A stretch of 9,970 bases of DNA. Source: an uncultured Solobacterium sp. (GTDB lineage Bacteria > Bacillota_I > Bacilli_A > Erysipelotrichales > Erysipelotrichaceae). Location: positions 1 through 9,970 of the forward strand of contig USIC01000012.1 of NCBI GenBank assembly GCA_900554555.1, read 5' to 3'. Shown in pieces: positions 1 to 7,536 of the stretch. The notes below the pieces were generated by a model that was not told where the DNA came from, searched no databases, and saw only the letters and a program-made list of their open reading frames with translations. Each line of letters opens with the position of its first letter. The first letter of the stretch is position 1. Made by a program: the position numbers and the translations under genes.

Positions 1-324
1 GAGGAAATTTCACATTCTACCGTCAAACCCGATACAGTAGATCAAATTATCTCTAGATTGCAAATGTTCAATCTACATCACATTAATGAAAGCGAACTTT
101 CCGGTGGTGAGAAGAAAAAAGTATTACTGTCAAAATTAATGTCCTTAGAAGATAAAGTATCTTTAATTTTGATAGATGAAGTAGATGCTGAACTAGATAC
201 AGAAACAAGAGATAAATTCTATTCGTACTTAAATCATCTAGCATCCAAGCAAGATAAAATCATTCTTGTAATTCAACATAATGACGCAAGTCAATTGAAC
301 TTTAATAAAACAATATCATTCTAA
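1..324 (+). CDS. ABC transporter ATP-binding domain, C-terminal part (5' end outside window)
   Basis: The frame is open from base 1 to the TAA at 322-324, giving 107 residues, so the start lies outside the window. Visible motifs are, in order, the ABC signature LSGGE (residues 33-37 of the fragment), a Walker B strand ending in the acidic pair (SLILIDEVDAELD, with a D-loop-like AELD) and the switch histidine in ILVIQH. These are the C-terminal half of an ABC nucleotide-binding domain; Walker A lies upstream and is not seen. The protein ends about 25 residues after the switch histidine, so this domain forms the C terminus of the polypeptide, either as a stand-alone ATPase or fused behind a membrane domain. 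The KKK after the signature is unusual compared with the common QQR or KQR. The transported substrate cannot be told. The gene converges on glgA, with a shared hairpin between them. Confidence 0.85.
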   Translation, partial: EEISHSTVKPDTVDQIISRLQMFNLHHINESELSGGEKKKVLLSKLMSLEDKVSLILIDEVDAELDTETRDKFYSYLNHLASKQDKIILVIQHNDASQLNFNKTISF

Positions 325-332
325 AACACCAA

Positions 333-358
333 AGAGGCGGGATATAAATCCTGCCTCT
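333..358. terminator. Hairpin terminator between convergent ABC gene and glgA
   Basis: AGAGGCGGGAT (333-343) pairs with ATCCTGCCTCT (348-358) over 11 bp with one G-T wobble and a 4-base loop. It lies 8 bases after the ABC stop codon and 23 bases beyond the glgA stop, so it can serve both transcripts. The U-tracts on either side are weak (ACTATTTGTAT on plus, TTTGGTGTTTTA on minus), so efficiency is uncertain. Confidence 0.75.
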
Positions 359-381
359 ACTATTTGTATATCAGTAAATAC

Positions 382-1830
382 TTAGTCCCAGTTACAAATT
401 GAGTAATACAACTGTTCGTACTGATTTGCGCTTTGATCCCAACTTACATCAGTATTCATTGCACTCTTCACTAAGCCCTTCCATCCAGTCTTATTGTTGT
501 AATACTGTTCTAAGGCATAACGTAGTGTGTACATCATGTCATTTGGATTTGCTGCCCAGAAACTAAAGCCGTTTCCTTCCCCTGTATATTGGTTATATGG
601 ATGCACTGTATCCTTTAGACCACCAGTTTCACGTACGATTGGAAGTGTACCATAATGCATGGCAATCAACTGACCAATTCCACATGGTTCATAGATGGAA
701 GGCATGAAGAACAAATCACAACCTGCATAGATAAGGTGGGCAAGATCTTCGTTATAACCACAGTAGTATACTGCTCTACCTTTATATTCAGACTCTAACC
801 ACTTAAATGCATTCTCTGCGTTTGCTTCACCTGTACCAAGCACTACAAACTGAACATTTTGGTCCATAATCTCACGTAACTTCTCTGTGACCATGTACAT
901 GCCCTTTTGTTCTGTTAGTCGAGATACGATACCAATAAGCGCAACATCGCTCTTCACCTCTAAGCCAAGTGTTTCCTGTAGAGCCTTCTTGTTTTCCTTC
1001 TTACCAGAAACATAGTTTCGAATATCGAAATTCTTCGCAAGATGCTTATCCGTCTTTGGATTCCAATCTACAGTATCAATACCATTTACAATACCCCAAA
1101 GGTCCCCACGGCGATAACGTAATACAGAATCCATACGTTCACCATAGGTTTGTGTCAAAATCTCTTCAGCATATGTTGGAGATACTGTTGTAATCTTATC
1201 CGCGTATACAATCGCAGCCTTCATAAAACTGATACCTGTATCAAACTTGATGGAACCATTATCGAAATAACTGTAATCAAGTCCTAGGCAACTCTCCATC
1301 ATTTCAACACCAAAGTTACCTTGGAATGCTAAGTTGTGAATTGTATAGACGTGCTTGATTTGTTGATAACGATAGTCATCCGCATAACATGCATGCGCCA
1401 TTAAAGGCATCATACCCGTCTGCCAGTCATTTTCATGAATGATATTTGGCCACCAGTTGATAAAATAAATCATATCTAATACAGCACGTTGGAAGAAAGC
1501 AAATCTTTCACCATCATCCTCATAACCGTATAGACCATCTCTTTCGAAATATCCTTGATGTTCAACGAAGTAATATACAACTCCATCTACATCACAACGA
1601 TAGAAAGTTGCTGGTTGGTCAATCCATCCAGAACGAACTTGGATTGTACCAAGTCTTTCTAGCTTATCATAATGTTTTTCAATAATTTTTTTGTATAGAG
1701 GCAAAGCAACACGTACATCATGTCCACGCTTTGCTAATGTTCTTGGTAAACTACCGATAACATCTGCTAGACCTCCCGTTTTGATAAATGGTAAGCCCTC
1801 TCCTGCCACAAACAATACAGATCTGCTCAT
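382..1830 (-). CDS. glgA: Glycogen synthase (ADP-glucose type, GT5)
   Basis: This is the retaining GT-B glycosyltransferase that adds glucose from ADP-glucose to the growing alpha-1,4-glucan in the cytoplasm. Starting at the ATG at 1830 gives 482 residues, close to the family's usual ~480. The N terminus carries the ADP-glucose-binding KTGGLADV motif (Lys at residue 17). The C-terminal Rossmann domain has SRLTEQKG and the family's EPCGIGQ motif, with the conserved Glu near residue 381 and a second Glu in RETGGL. A longer frame begins at 1857 but overlaps the end of glgD and reads through the ribosome binding site; GAGGAG at 1837-1842 sits 6 bases before the 1830 ATG, so 1830 is preferred. It is the last gene of glgC-glgD-glgA, 17 bases after the glgD stop. 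All key residues are present and nothing looks broken. Confidence 0.97.
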   Translation of the reverse strand: MSRSVLFVAGEGLPFIKTGGLADVIGSLPRTLAKRGHDVRVALPLYKKIIEKHYDKLERLGTIQVRSGWIDQPATFYRCDVDGVVYYFVEHQGYFERDGLYGYEDDGERFAFFQRAVLDMIYFINWWPNIIHENDWQTGMMPLMAHACYADDYRYQQIKHVYTIHNLAFQGNFGVEMMESCLGLDYSYFDNGSIKFDTGISFMKAAIVYADKITTVSPTYAEEILTQTYGERMDSVLRYRRGDLWGIVNGIDTVDWNPKTDKHLAKNFDIRNYVSGKKENKKALQETLGLEVKSDVALIGIVSRLTEQKGMYMVTEKLREIMDQNVQFVVLGTGEANAENAFKWLESEYKGRAVYYCGYNEDLAHLIYAGCDLFFMPSIYEPCGIGQLIAMHYGTLPIVRETGGLKDTVHPYNQYTGEGNGFSFWAANPNDMMYTLRYALEQYYNNKTGWKGLVKSAMNTDVSWDQSANQYEQLYYSICNWD

Positions 1831-1836
1831 TGAATA

Positions 1837-1842
1837 CTCCTC
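1837..1842 (-). promoter_or_regulatory. Ribosome binding site of glgA (decides the start)
   Basis: GAGGAG on the minus strand, 6 bases before the ATG at 1830. It selects this start over the in-frame ATG at 1857, which lies upstream of it. Confidence 0.85.
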
Positions 1843-1847
1843 GCTTC

Positions 1848-2960
1848 CTAGATACAATCTCTACGCTTTACGTAAATCAGATTATCTTCTGTTCCAACAA
1901 GTTCTTTTACTTTATGGATTGTTGCATACTTATCAACAATGACATGATCAAGGTGAACACCATCACCAATAACAGCACCTGGTAAGACGATGCTATTCTC
2001 AATTACTGCATCCCTACCAACCTTAACATTTCTGCTAATGATAGAATTCTTAACGACACCTTCTATTCCGCAACCATTCGCAACAACACTAGCGGTAACA
2101 TCCGAATCTTCTCCAAATATGGATGGGCTAGAGTTATTTGTATGCGTATAGATTGGCCAATTTGACTTGAATAAGTTAAAGGCAACCTTGTAATCCTTCA
2201 ACAACATATTAATACGATAGTATTCTTTTTGGTTGTTGATACATGCAACAAATCCCTTAACTGCATATCCACGAATATCTACTTCATTTACTACTTCACG
2301 TAAAACATCCTTAAACCAGTAAAGTGAGGAAATCTCTGCACCTGTTTTAACTAATGTAATAAACAAGTCCTTTCTCATTACATATGCTTCTAAGGAAACA
2401 GAACGTGTCTTATATTTACCACGATTCTTATCAATGGAAAGAACTCTCTTATCCTTATCCATTGTGAATGTGTCACATTCATGGAATGCTGTCTTAGCAT
2501 CTGATGTATTTGTATAGAGTGCTGTAATATCTGCACCACTTTTGATATGTGCATCTAATACTTCACTAAAGTCAATATCATAGATGAAATAACTTGGTGC
2601 GATAACAACATATGGATTCTTATCTTTCTCAATGTACTGCATGTTCAAGATATAGTTTGCAATATCGTGATTATATACAGGTGACGAGAATGTCTTCTCA
2701 CCAAATAAGATACGTAATTTACCACGTTTGGAGTTGATATTGTAATGACGTCCATCCCCTAAGTGTTCGATGAGATTACGTGGCTTTTCTTTACAGTAAA
2801 CTTGAACGCTATCGATACCTGAGTTCGTCATATTACTGAGGATGAAGTCAATAATACGATATCTTCCCATGAACGCTGTTGCTGGAACAGGTCGGAAATC
2901 ACCAAGTCCCTCAATATTAACGGAACTATCTTCAAATGAAATAATACCTAAAGCTTTCAT
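1848..2960 (-). CDS. glgD: Glucose-1-phosphate adenylyltransferase regulatory subunit GlgD
   Basis: 370 residues of the nucleotidyltransferase plus left-handed beta-helix fold shared with GlgC, but with the catalytic features lost. Where GlgC has the pyrophosphorylase loop GGRGSRL, this protein reads GIISFEDSSV. Where GlgC has [10 protein letters not shown] with the catalytic Asp, it reads APSYFIYDID (residues 121-130). The structural segment YRIIDFILSNMTNSGI (about 34-49) is retained, and the C-terminal hexapeptide repeats (about 290-355) form the helix. In Firmicutes GlgD is known as a non-catalytic partner that raises GlgC activity in a hetero-oligomer; that role here is inferred from family and position. 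The ATG at 2960 is preceded by AGGAGGAG (2966-2973), which overlaps the glgC stop codon, and only 11 bases separate the two genes. This suggests coupled translation and matched subunit amounts. Confidence 0.95.
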   Translation of the reverse strand: MKALGIISFEDSSVNIEGLGDFRPVPATAFMGRYRIIDFILSNMTNSGIDSVQVYCKEKPRNLIEHLGDGRHYNINSKRGKLRILFGEKTFSSPVYNHDIANYILNMQYIEKDKNPYVVIAPSYFIYDIDFSEVLDAHIKSGADITALYTNTSDAKTAFHECDTFTMDKDKRVLSIDKNRGKYKTRSVSLEAYVMRKDLFITLVKTGAEISSLYWFKDVLREVVNEVDIRGYAVKGFVACINNQKEYYRINMLLKDYKVAFNLFKSNWPIYTHTNNSSPSIFGEDSDVTASVVANGCGIEGVVKNSIISRNVKVGRDAVIENSIVLPGAVIGDGVHLDHVIVDKYATIHKVKELVGTEDNLIYVKRRDCI

Positions 2961-2971
2961 GATTTCTCCTC

Positions 2972-4105
2972 CTACTCCGTAACATTCTTAGCAATCAATT
3001 CAATATGATCACTATCTGCTGAACCTAATACAACACCCGGTCCAATTTCTACATTATCCGCAACGATACAACGTGTAATTTTCGCACCTGCACCAATCTT
3101 AGCACCTGTTAAGATGACGGAATCCTGTACATCCGCACCTTCATCAATAAAGGAGTTTGTGCCTAAGACAGAATTGTTGACTTTACCCAATACTACACTA
3201 CCCTGTGTGATATAACTATTACGTACAACCGCATTTTCACCGATGAACTGTGGTAGTGCGTTAATATCTTCTGTATAAATCTTCCAATCAGGATCACCCA
3301 AGTTTAAAGCATTATCATTCTTCAATAGATCCATATTGGATTCCCAAAGTGAATCGATTGTTCCAACATCTTTCCAGTATCCCTTAAAGCGATATGCCGC
3401 TAGAACTTTATTATCATCTAAGTATGCAGGAATGATATCCTTGCCAAAGTCATGTGAGGACTGTTCATTCTTATCATCTTCAAGTAAGTATTTACGTAAT
3501 GTCTTATAAGTAAAGATGTAAATACCCATGGAAGCCAAATTACTCTTTGGATGTGCAGGCTTCTCCTCAAATTCCTGAACCATATCATTCTTATCGCAAT
3601 TCATGATACCGAATCTGGAAGCTTCCTTCATTGGAACCTGTAATACAGCGATTGTCGCATCAGCACCCTTTGCGATATGATGCTTTAGCATCTTTTCATA
3701 GTTCATCTTATAGATATGGTCACCAGATAATATAAGTACATATTCAGGTTCAATACTATCTAAGAAGTCAATATTCTGTGTGATTGCATCTGCTGTTCCA
3801 CGATATACTTCAAAACCGGTCTGATCTCTTTCACGTGGTGGAAGAACGAATACACCACCATCATTTGTATCAAGACCCCAGAACTGGTCTTTTGCGACAT
3901 AAGCATTTAATAAAACGGATTCATATTGTGTTAATACACCTACTGTGTTAATACCTGAATTTGCACAATTACTCAGTGGAAAATCAATAATTCTATACTT
4001 TCCTCCAAAATGCACTGCAGGCTTTGCGACTTTCTTCGTCAAGTCATGCAGACGGCTTCCGCGGCCACCCGCAAGAATCATCGCAACCATTGCATTAGAT
4101 CTCAT
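2972..4105 (-). CDS. glgC: Glucose-1-phosphate adenylyltransferase (ADP-glucose pyrophosphorylase), catalytic subunit
   Basis: It makes ADP-glucose and pyrophosphate from ATP and glucose-1-phosphate, the committed step of bacterial glycogen synthesis, in the cytoplasm. From the ATG at 4105 the protein has 377 residues, typical for the short Firmicutes GlgC. The nucleotide loop AGGRGSRL is at residues 12-19, the conserved [11 protein letters not shown] follows at 37-47, the catalytic Asp is at about 129 in SGDHIYKM, and the glucose-1-phosphate-binding Lys is in FEEKP at about 182. From about 290 the hexapeptide left-handed beta-helix begins. A longer frame starts at a TTG at 4123, but its first codons (Ile-Lys-Glu-Asp) are the Shine-Dalgarno AAGGAGG itself; the 4105 ATG lies 5 bases after that site and is clearly better. 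It is the first gene of glgCDA. Regulation by metabolites is expected from the family but cannot be read here. Confidence 0.97.
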   Translation of the reverse strand: MRSNAMVAMILAGGRGSRLHDLTKKVAKPAVHFGGKYRIIDFPLSNCANSGINTVGVLTQYESVLLNAYVAKDQFWGLDTNDGGVFVLPPRERDQTGFEVYRGTADAITQNIDFLDSIEPEYVLILSGDHIYKMNYEKMLKHHIAKGADATIAVLQVPMKEASRFGIMNCDKNDMVQEFEEKPAHPKSNLASMGIYIFTYKTLRKYLLEDDKNEQSSHDFGKDIIPAYLDDNKVLAAYRFKGYWKDVGTIDSLWESNMDLLKNDNALNLGDPDWKIYTEDINALPQFIGENAVVRNSYITQGSVVLGKVNNSVLGTNSFIDEGADVQDSVILTGAKIGAGAKITRCIVADNVEIGPGVVLGSADSDHIELIAKNVTE

Positions 4106-4110
4106 AAAGT

Positions 4111-4117
4111 CCTCCTT
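4111..4117 (-). promoter_or_regulatory. Ribosome binding site of glgC (decides the start)
   Basis: AAGGAGG on the minus strand, 5 bases before the ATG at 4105. It lies inside the longer TTG-started frame and so argues against that frame. Confidence 0.88.
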
Positions 4118-4141
4118 AATCAAAACTTTGGATACGCTTAC

Positions 4142-4147
4142 ATTATA
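4142..4147 (-). promoter_or_regulatory. Probable -10 box of the glgCDA promoter
   Basis: A perfect TATAAT on the minus strand, in the 115-base gap between ung and glgC. Transcription would start near 4135, about 30 bases before the glgC ATG. The hexamer 17 bases upstream (TGTTCT) is a poor -35 match, so activation by a regulator or a modest basal level is possible. No catabolite-response (cre-like) palindrome was seen nearby. Confidence 0.55.
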
Positions 4148-4220
4148 AACTAATATTGATAATCAGAACATTACCATATGTAAAATATCTCGTTTTTTAT
4201 TCAATTTTTTGATGAAAATC

Positions 4221-4886
4221 TCAAATATCTTTAATCTGCCAATCAATACTCTTTCGATCGTTTTTTTCTAGGAATTCATTTGCTTTTTTAAAGTGATTAC
4301 ATCCGAAGAAACCATTGTATGCAGACAAAGGTGATGGATGTGCTGCCTCTAAAACAAGATGCTTCGTTTTATCAATCATGCATGCTTTATTTCTAGCTGC
4401 TCTTCCCCATAACAAGAAGACTACTGGTTCCTTCTTTTCATTGATTTTTTGAATTACATGATCAGTGAATGTTTCCCACCCCATGCCAGCATGACTTTGT
4501 GGATGAGAATCTTCTACCGTCATCACCGTATTCAACAGAAATACACCCTGCTTTGCCCATGGCACAAGATACCCATTATTTGGAATTGGATAGCCATATT
4601 CTGTTTGTAATTCCTTATACATATTTAAAAGGCTCGGTGGTATCTTAACCCCCGGGTTAACCGAGAAACACAAACCATGTGCCTGCCCTTTTTGATGATA
4701 TGGATCTTGTCCAAGAATAACTACCTTGATATCTGAATAATCGCAGTGCTGAAATGCGGAAAAAACCTGCTGCTTCGGTGGATATATCTCTTTAGTTTCA
4801 TAGGCATTTTTCAAAAACTCCGATAGCTTCAAGAAATATTCTTTTTTCCATTCTTGATGTAGCCATTCTGTCCATTGATTATCCAT
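4221..4886 (-). CDS. ung: Uracil-DNA glycosylase (family 1)
   Basis: It removes uracil from DNA after cytosine deamination or dUTP misincorporation, starting base excision repair. From the ATG at 4886 it is 221 residues, the usual size for family 1. The water-activating motif GQDPYH is at residues 59-64 (catalytic Asp 61), LLNTVMTV with the uracil-recognising Asn is at about 117-124, and the DNA-minor-groove loop HPSPLS is at 183-188 with its catalytic-site His. A longer frame from 4919 would put its ATG inside the terminator stem at 4910-4940 and would translate the ribosome binding site, so it is rejected. GAGGAG (4898-4903) lies 11 bases before the chosen ATG, a rather long spacing. No convincing terminator follows the stop codon at 4221, so some read-through into glgCDA is possible. 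Confidence 0.96.
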   Translation of the reverse strand: MDNQWTEWLHQEWKKEYFLKLSEFLKNAYETKEIYPPKQQVFSAFQHCDYSDIKVVILGQDPYHQKGQAHGLCFSVNPGVKIPPSLLNMYKELQTEYGYPIPNNGYLVPWAKQGVFLLNTVMTVEDSHPQSHAGMGWETFTDHVIQKINEKKEPVVFLLWGRAARNKACMIDKTKHLVLEAAHPSPLSAYNGFFGCNHFKKANEFLEKNDRKSIDWQIKDI

Positions 4887-4897
4887 TACAGTACACG

Positions 4898-4903
4898 CTC
4901 CTC
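4898..4903 (-). promoter_or_regulatory. Ribosome binding site of ung, long spacing
   Basis: GAGGAG on the minus strand, 11 bases before the ATG at 4886. The longer-than-usual spacing suggests moderate initiation. It lies only 6 bases beyond the T-run of the upstream terminator. Confidence 0.6.
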
Positions 4904-4909
4904 TTATAT

Positions 4910-4940
4910 AAAAAATCATACCACTTCGGTATGATTTTTT
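4910..4940. terminator. Strong bidirectional rho-independent terminator
   Basis: AAAAAATCATACC (4910-4922) pairs perfectly with GGTATGATTTTTT (4928-4940) over 13 bp around the 5-base loop ACTTC. Because the stem begins with six A and ends with six T, each strand has its own U-run. On the minus strand it follows the DUF885 gene (stop at 4947-4949) and precedes ung. Confidence 0.88.
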
Positions 4941-4946
4941 ACTATT

Positions 4947-6794
4947 TTATTGATAGTTATTTTCTTTTTTCTTACGAATGAAAACAACAACTAAAATTAA
5001 CACTGTAGCTGCTAATGATACCCAAAGACCAATCTTACCTGGATTGATAAATGAGTTGTTAGAAGTAGAAGTTGTAGCACCACTGGCTTCAAGATACTTC
5101 TCTAAGTCCTTCTGTACGATATCAAATGGACGATCACCATGTGTTAGTAACATACGGTTGAATTCTACTACATCGTACTTCTTTCCAAGTGCAGCCTGCG
5201 CTTGATCACGGAAGTGAAGATAGTATGTTAAACCAACACCATAAGGTACGATAGAACCTGGCTCTTGTGTTACAGTCGACATTACATTTGAAGCTGCAGA
5301 AGCATTTAATCCTAATGATTCATAGTACTTAGCCAATTTCTTTTCATCCCATCCCATTCCATTTACTAAGAAATCAGCCTGTGCAGGTAAGATATAGTTT
5401 AAGTTTGTATTGATACGGTTTTCTTCCTTAGCACCATCATTTAAGTCAGAATATGCCCAAGAAACATCCTCACAATACATTGCCCAACCTTCTGTATAAC
5501 CGATGTTGCTGAGCTGTGTACGTAATGGATTTGGATTTGTATTTAAGTACCAAGTAATCTGGAATAAATGTCCAGGGAAACCTTCATGTGCTAAAGTAGT
5601 ATACATTTCATTTGTTGAATTTACATTATCACCATTAATCTTAATCACGTTGTTTGAGAAATCATCAATTGGTGGCTGCATGTAGTACGCAACAATCGCA
5701 TCATTAGCAACAGATGGATCTAAGTAACTTGCTTTAAATGTTACTTCCGGGCCTTCTGGAAACTCCTGTAAATGTCCTTGTAATGTATTGAGAATCTCTG
5801 TAGGATCCTTCTCTGGTAATGCTTCTTCTAAGTTATCATCCTTCTTAGCGTTCAAATACAAAGTTCTAGCTTCATCAATTAACTTCTTTAACTGTCCATC
5901 TGTTAATTCAAATAATTCTTGTAAAGAAGCGGATGAACTTGATTTTGCACGTAATAATGCTGTGTAATATTCTTTTCCATCTGGTAAATCATACAAACTT
6001 AATGATGTACGTGTACCACGGAATGTTTCAAGTTCTTGTGCAAGCTTCTGATATTCAGGAATGTATGTGTTTAAGATAAAATCACGATTCTTTTCTTTAT
6101 ATGCAGTACGCTGTTCCTCACTCAAGCCCTCAAACTTATCTACATTCTGATTAAAAATCTGAATGAGTGGATTATTGTCTGTCTTTGCAACGAACTTTTC
6201 AATTCCATCTAATGTGCTATCTAAAGCATCATCGGTCATGAAGTAACCATTTTGTACCTGGGTACGCGTAACTTCTAGTGCACCTTCAATATATGCTGGA
6301 ACACTCTCTAATACAGATAGATAATCATCGATATCTTCTTGCTTGTAGAACACAAACTCTGTAAAGTTTGTAATTAAATTACTCTGAATACCACGATTTG
6401 GTAAGAACTGGAAATCAAACATTGGATAATTCAAGAGTTCACGAGTACTTTCTAAATAATACTTATATGTATCGTAATCATGTTGTTGTACATCTGACAA
6501 CTCATCATAATTGAACTTCTCTAATCCCTTTAAAGACTCCTCTACTTTTGCGATACTCTTTGAGTTATCTAAAGTTGGAGGTTCACCAATCGTTGGCTGT
6601 GGTTTTGTAATACCATATTTTTCATAATCCTTTAACGCAAAATGTAATGATGTATAATCATCTTCCATCATTTGGATGAATTCATTTCGCATAAACTGAT
6701 CGAAATCAGCATTCGTTTCTTCTGCATGTACAGGTGAAATTACACAAAGAAGTGCCATGGCAATCAAGCCAAGTAAAAACTTTCTTATTTTCAT
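4947..6794 (-). CDS. Exported, C-terminally anchored DUF885 protein (putative metallopeptidase)
   Basis: 615 residues. Residues 1-24 are a signal peptide: charged MKIRK, a hydrophobic core, then an A-x-A-like end VHA. The body matches DUF885. Its hallmark is HEGFPGH (His 403, Glu 404, His 409), followed by GYTEGWAMYCED with Glu 435 and Glu 442. The family is generally treated as zinc-peptidase-like, with these His and Glu residues as plausible metal ligands, but the spacing is not canonical HExxH and the substrate is unknown. The tail has a Ser/Thr/Asn-rich linker (about 571-582), one transmembrane helix (about 588-606) and IRKKK. The catalytic part is therefore outside the membrane, held at the C terminus; a tail of this shape resembles sortase substrates, but no LPxTG is present. 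The ATG at 6794 follows AAGGAG with 9 bases spacing. Upstream is a lipoprotein gene on the same strand, 53 bases away. Confidence 0.85.
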   Translation of the reverse strand: MKIRKFLLGLIAMALLCVISPVHAEETNADFDQFMRNEFIQMMEDDYTSLHFALKDYEKYGITKPQPTIGEPPTLDNSKSIAKVEESLKGLEKFNYDELSDVQQHDYDTYKYYLESTRELLNYPMFDFQFLPNRGIQSNLITNFTEFVFYKQEDIDDYLSVLESVPAYIEGALEVTRTQVQNGYFMTDDALDSTLDGIEKFVAKTDNNPLIQIFNQNVDKFEGLSEEQRTAYKEKNRDFILNTYIPEYQKLAQELETFRGTRTSLSLYDLPDGKEYYTALLRAKSSSSASLQELFELTDGQLKKLIDEARTLYLNAKKDDNLEEALPEKDPTEILNTLQGHLQEFPEGPEVTFKASYLDPSVANDAIVAYYMQPPIDDFSNNVIKINGDNVNSTNEMYTTLAHEGFPGHLFQITWYLNTNPNPLRTQLSNIGYTEGWAMYCEDVSWAYSDLNDGAKEENRINTNLNYILPAQADFLVNGMGWDEKKLAKYYESLGLNASAASNVMSTVTQEPGSIVPYGVGLTYYLHFRDQAQAALGKKYDVVEFNRMLLTHGDRPFDIVQKDLEKYLEASGATTSTSNNSFINPGKIGLWVSLAATVLILVVVFIRKKKENNYQ

Positions 6795-6816
6795 CTATTC
6801 ATTCTCCTTGTTTCTA

Positions 6817-6825
6817 AGTATAACA
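6817..6825 (-). promoter_or_regulatory. Possible extended -10 promoter for the DUF885 gene
   Basis: TGTTATACT on the minus strand has the TG-n-TATACT form of an extended -10 box, in the 53-base gap before the DUF885 gene. The hexamer 17 bases upstream (TTTCTC) is a weak -35. Transcription would start near 6810, giving a leader of about 16 bases that begins at the ribosome binding site. It may equally be chance, with the gene read from upstream. Confidence 0.3.
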
Positions 6826-6847
6826 GAAGTATTATCTTTGAGAAATA

Positions 6848-7471
6848 TTACGATTTATATTCCGTTCCACCCCATTCAACCACAGTAAAACCCTTACGTT
6901 CTACACTATCTAACTTTTGTGGTTGAATCATTATTGATTCATGCAACGGTTTCCACGCCATCATGACACGAATCACTGTATCTGGCTTTGGTGAAATATC
7001 TAATTCAGCGTGGTCAGTATAGTTTTCATTCTGGAAAGAAATTAGGTTATATGCATTACCCTGCATTTGTGGTAACCAGTAAATGATAAACTCATTTCTC
7101 TCACGATCATTTAATCCTAGTTTGGTAAGTGCTTCTTCCAAGAAAACTTCTGTCTTTGACCCCTCTACAACAAAGCCAGTTGAAAAGTCTGGAGTATACT
7201 TCACAACACCTTCCCAGAATAAGCAGTAATACGAATCCTTGTTATCTAGTGCATGTAATGTTCCATCTGGCTCTGCCACAACTTTCCAGCCATCATTGTA
7301 CTTTGGATATGTTGTGGTAAACTTGCCATCAAGATTTACTTTTACATCTACTTCTGTTGTCTTCTCTGGATATAGATAAATAACAGGCTTCTTACTAGGT
7401 TCCCGGAATAGATTACACCCTGTCATAAAAATAATCGTACACGTAAGAAATACCTTTTTCAGTTTATTCAT
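6848..7471 (-). CDS. Small lipoprotein of unknown function
   Basis: From the ATG at 7471 the product has 207 residues. It begins with a lipoprotein signal: MNKLKK, a hydrophobic stretch, then the lipobox MTGC with Cys 19 as the lipidation site, so the mature protein should sit on the outer face of the membrane. Soon after comes KPVIYLYPEK, a motif I recall from uncharacterised proteins of Firmicutes. The rest is a mixed, Trp- and Tyr-rich globular sequence with no catalytic motif I recognise and no further membrane segment. An ATG two codons earlier (7477) is only 2 bases after the GGAG site (7480-7483), while the 7471 ATG has an 8-base spacing and is preferred. It sits between the flavin reductase gene (a terminator hairpin intervenes) and the DUF885 gene. 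I assign no function. Confidence 0.8.
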   Translation of the reverse strand: MNKLKKVFLTCTIIFMTGCNLFREPSKKPVIYLYPEKTTEVDVKVNLDGKFTTTYPKYNDGWKVVAEPDGTLHALDNKDSYYCLFWEGVVKYTPDFSTGFVVEGSKTEVFLEEALTKLGLNDRERNEFIIYWLPQMQGNAYNLISFQNENYTDHAELDISPKPDTVIRVMMAWKPLHESIMIQPQKLDSVERKGFTVVEWGGTEYKS

Positions 7472-7479
7472 ACTCATTT

Positions 7480-7483
7480 CTCC
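7480..7483 (-). promoter_or_regulatory. Ribosome binding site of the small lipoprotein (decides the start)
   Basis: GGAG on the minus strand is 2 bases from the ATG at 7477 but 8 bases from the ATG at 7471, favouring the second. Confidence 0.6.
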
Positions 7484-7495
7484 ATATTTACAAGA

Positions 7496-7519
7496 AAGGT
7501 CTGAGCGAACTCAGACCTT
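7496..7519 (-). terminator. Hairpin terminator after the flavin reductase gene
   Basis: AAGGTCTGAG (7496-7505) and CTCAGACCTT (7510-7519) form a perfect 10-bp stem; on the minus strand the loop is TTCG. The stem is followed by TTTCTTGTAAAT, a moderate U-tract. It lies 17 bases beyond the reductase stop and only 12 bases before the lipoprotein's ribosome binding site, so it may act as a partial stop that lowers expression of the downstream genes. Confidence 0.75.
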
Positions 7520-7536
7520 AACGTATTTATTCTAGG

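Noticed and set aside
1831..1857. Longer glgA start at 1857
   Set aside because: It overlaps the end of glgD, and the added nine residues come from the ribosome binding site region and are not typical of glycogen synthase N termini.
4187..4220. Possible terminator after ung
   Set aside because: Only a 5-bp TTTGA/TCAAA pairing with an 8-base loop is present, and on the minus strand it is followed by A rather than T.
4887..4919. Longer ung start at 4919
   Set aside because: The ATG lies within the terminator stem and its codons include the ribosome binding site; the family length fits the 4886 start.
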